Shown in pieces: positions 7,526-7,726 of a stretch of DNA of 7,726 nt. The notes beneath the pieces are model-generated. The model did not search any database, had not been told where the DNA came from, and saw only the letters and a list, made by a program, of their open reading frames with translations. Positions within the stretch are counted from its first letter, which is position 1, and every line of letters begins with the position of its first letter. Made by a program: the position numbers and the translations under genes. The stretch is from an uncultured Corynebacterium sp. (GTDB lineage Bacteria > Actinomycetota > Actinomycetes > Mycobacteriales > Mycobacteriaceae), in assembly GCA_915275065.1 (NCBI GenBank), contig CAJZGD010000119.1, forward strand, positions 1 to 7,726, in the 5' to 3' direction.

Positions 7526-7545
7526 TTGACATTATAGGTTAAAGT
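7526..7545 (+). promoter_or_regulatory. Possible putP promoter elements
   Basis: A perfect TTGACA (7526-7531) resembles a -35 box, but no TAnnnT follows at 16-19 bp. TAGGTT (7535-7540) and TAAAGT (7540-7545) fit a -10 pattern but stand too close to TTGACA to pair with it. Use of TAAAGT would place transcription initiation near 7552, within the downstream palindrome. The exact promoter is unresolved. Confidence 0.25.
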
Positions 7546-7557
7546 GTGACCCACACT
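7543..7557. promoter_or_regulatory. Inverted repeat, candidate operator 2
   Basis: AGTGTG-ACC-CACACT is a perfect 6+3+6 palindrome centred on 7550. It sits 27 bp before the putP start, overlapping or next to the expected transcription start, where a bound repressor would block putP. It shares TGTG/CACA arms with the palindrome centred at 7500. It could also act as a weak hairpin in the putP leader. Confidence 0.4.
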
Positions 7558-7571
7558 ACCGAAATAATTAC

Positions 7572-7577
7572 GGGGAG
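7572..7577 (+). promoter_or_regulatory. Ribosome binding site of putP
   Basis: GGGGAG lies 7 nt before the ATG at 7585. This spacing favours ATG over the adjacent in-frame TTG at 7582. Confidence 0.75.
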
Positions 7578-7584
7578 ACCATTG

Positions 7585-7726
7585 ATGAGTGAACATACAT
7601 GGAATGTCATAGCCATCATCATCTATATGTCGGTCATGCTCGGTATCGGATACTGGAGCTATCGCCAAACCGACGAATATGAAGACTACGTTCTAGCAGG
7701 CCGGGGGCTCAACCCCTTCGTGGCGG
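7585..7726 (+). CDS. putP: Sodium/proline symporter PutP, N-terminal fragment
   Basis: The first 47 codons of a membrane transporter of the sodium:solute symporter family, running off the right edge. PutP imports L-proline with sodium across the cytoplasmic membrane, for nutrition or osmoprotection. The fragment shows a first transmembrane helix (about residues 6-24, VIAIIIYMSVMLGIGYWSY), then the family-typical stretch DYVLAGRGLNPFVA (residues 34-47), which in PutP leads into the second helix. A strong ribosome binding site precedes the ATG. It is transcribed divergently from the helicase operon and has no evident functional tie to it. With only about a tenth of the protein visible, another sodium:solute symporter cannot be fully excluded, but the GRGLNPFVA segment is most like proline transporters. 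Confidence 0.8.
   Translation, partial: MSEHTWNVIAIIIYMSVMLGIGYWSYRQTDEYEDYVLAGRGLNPFVA

Larger units (their letters stand above)
7443..7584. promoter_or_regulatory. Divergent promoter region between the helicase operon and putP
   Basis: A 142-bp AT-richer gap separates two outward-facing genes, so it must hold promoters in both directions. It contains a -10-like element for the operon, two inverted repeats sharing TGTG/CACA arms, an isolated TTGACA, and the putP ribosome binding site. No RNA gene or terminator-like hairpin followed by a T run was seen. Confidence 0.75.

Noticed and set aside
7545..7560. TGTGA at 7545 as a GlxR/CRP-type site
   Set aside because: The expected TCACA half-site at the end of a 16-bp element is absent. 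The sequence is better described by the AGTGTG-ACC-CACACT palindrome.

Overview
The window looks like a contig end from a high-GC actinobacterium, probably Corynebacterium or a close relative. Three things point that way: GC-rich, G/C-ending codons; a SNF2 helicase plus SWIM-protein pair resembling M. tuberculosis Rv2101-Rv2102; and the start of a PutP-type proline symporter. The genus is inferred from gene content and protein resemblance recalled from memory, without any database search.

Layout: bases 1-32 are not genomic. They match the Illumina TruSeq read-1 adapter with one mismatch. From 33 to 7442 everything lies on the minus strand as one compact four-gene operon. In order of transcription it encodes a 1054-aa SNF2-family helicase (7442-4278), a 325-aa SWIM zinc-finger protein (4277-3300), a 382-aa SbcD/Mre11-like metallophosphoesterase (3292-2144), and an SbcC/Rad50/SMC-like ATPase (2137 to the contig end). 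The junctions are 0, 7 and 6 nt. The last gene is cut off: its apparent stop codon takes its third base from the adapter, and its ABC signature and Walker B motifs are missing.

A 142-bp AT-richer divergent intergenic region (7443-7584) holds a likely leaderless promoter for the operon, two TGTG/CACA inverted repeats centred exactly 50 bp apart, and the ribosome binding site of putP. The first 47 codons of putP run off the right edge on the plus strand.

Working hypothesis: the four minus-strand genes form one DNA-processing unit, an ATP-driven dsDNA translocase/remodeller with a SWIM partner plus an Mre11-Rad50-like nuclease/ATPase pair. They could act in double-strand break or stalled-fork processing, or possibly in defence against foreign DNA. 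The families are recognisable one by one. That they act as a single system is an inference from tight linkage.
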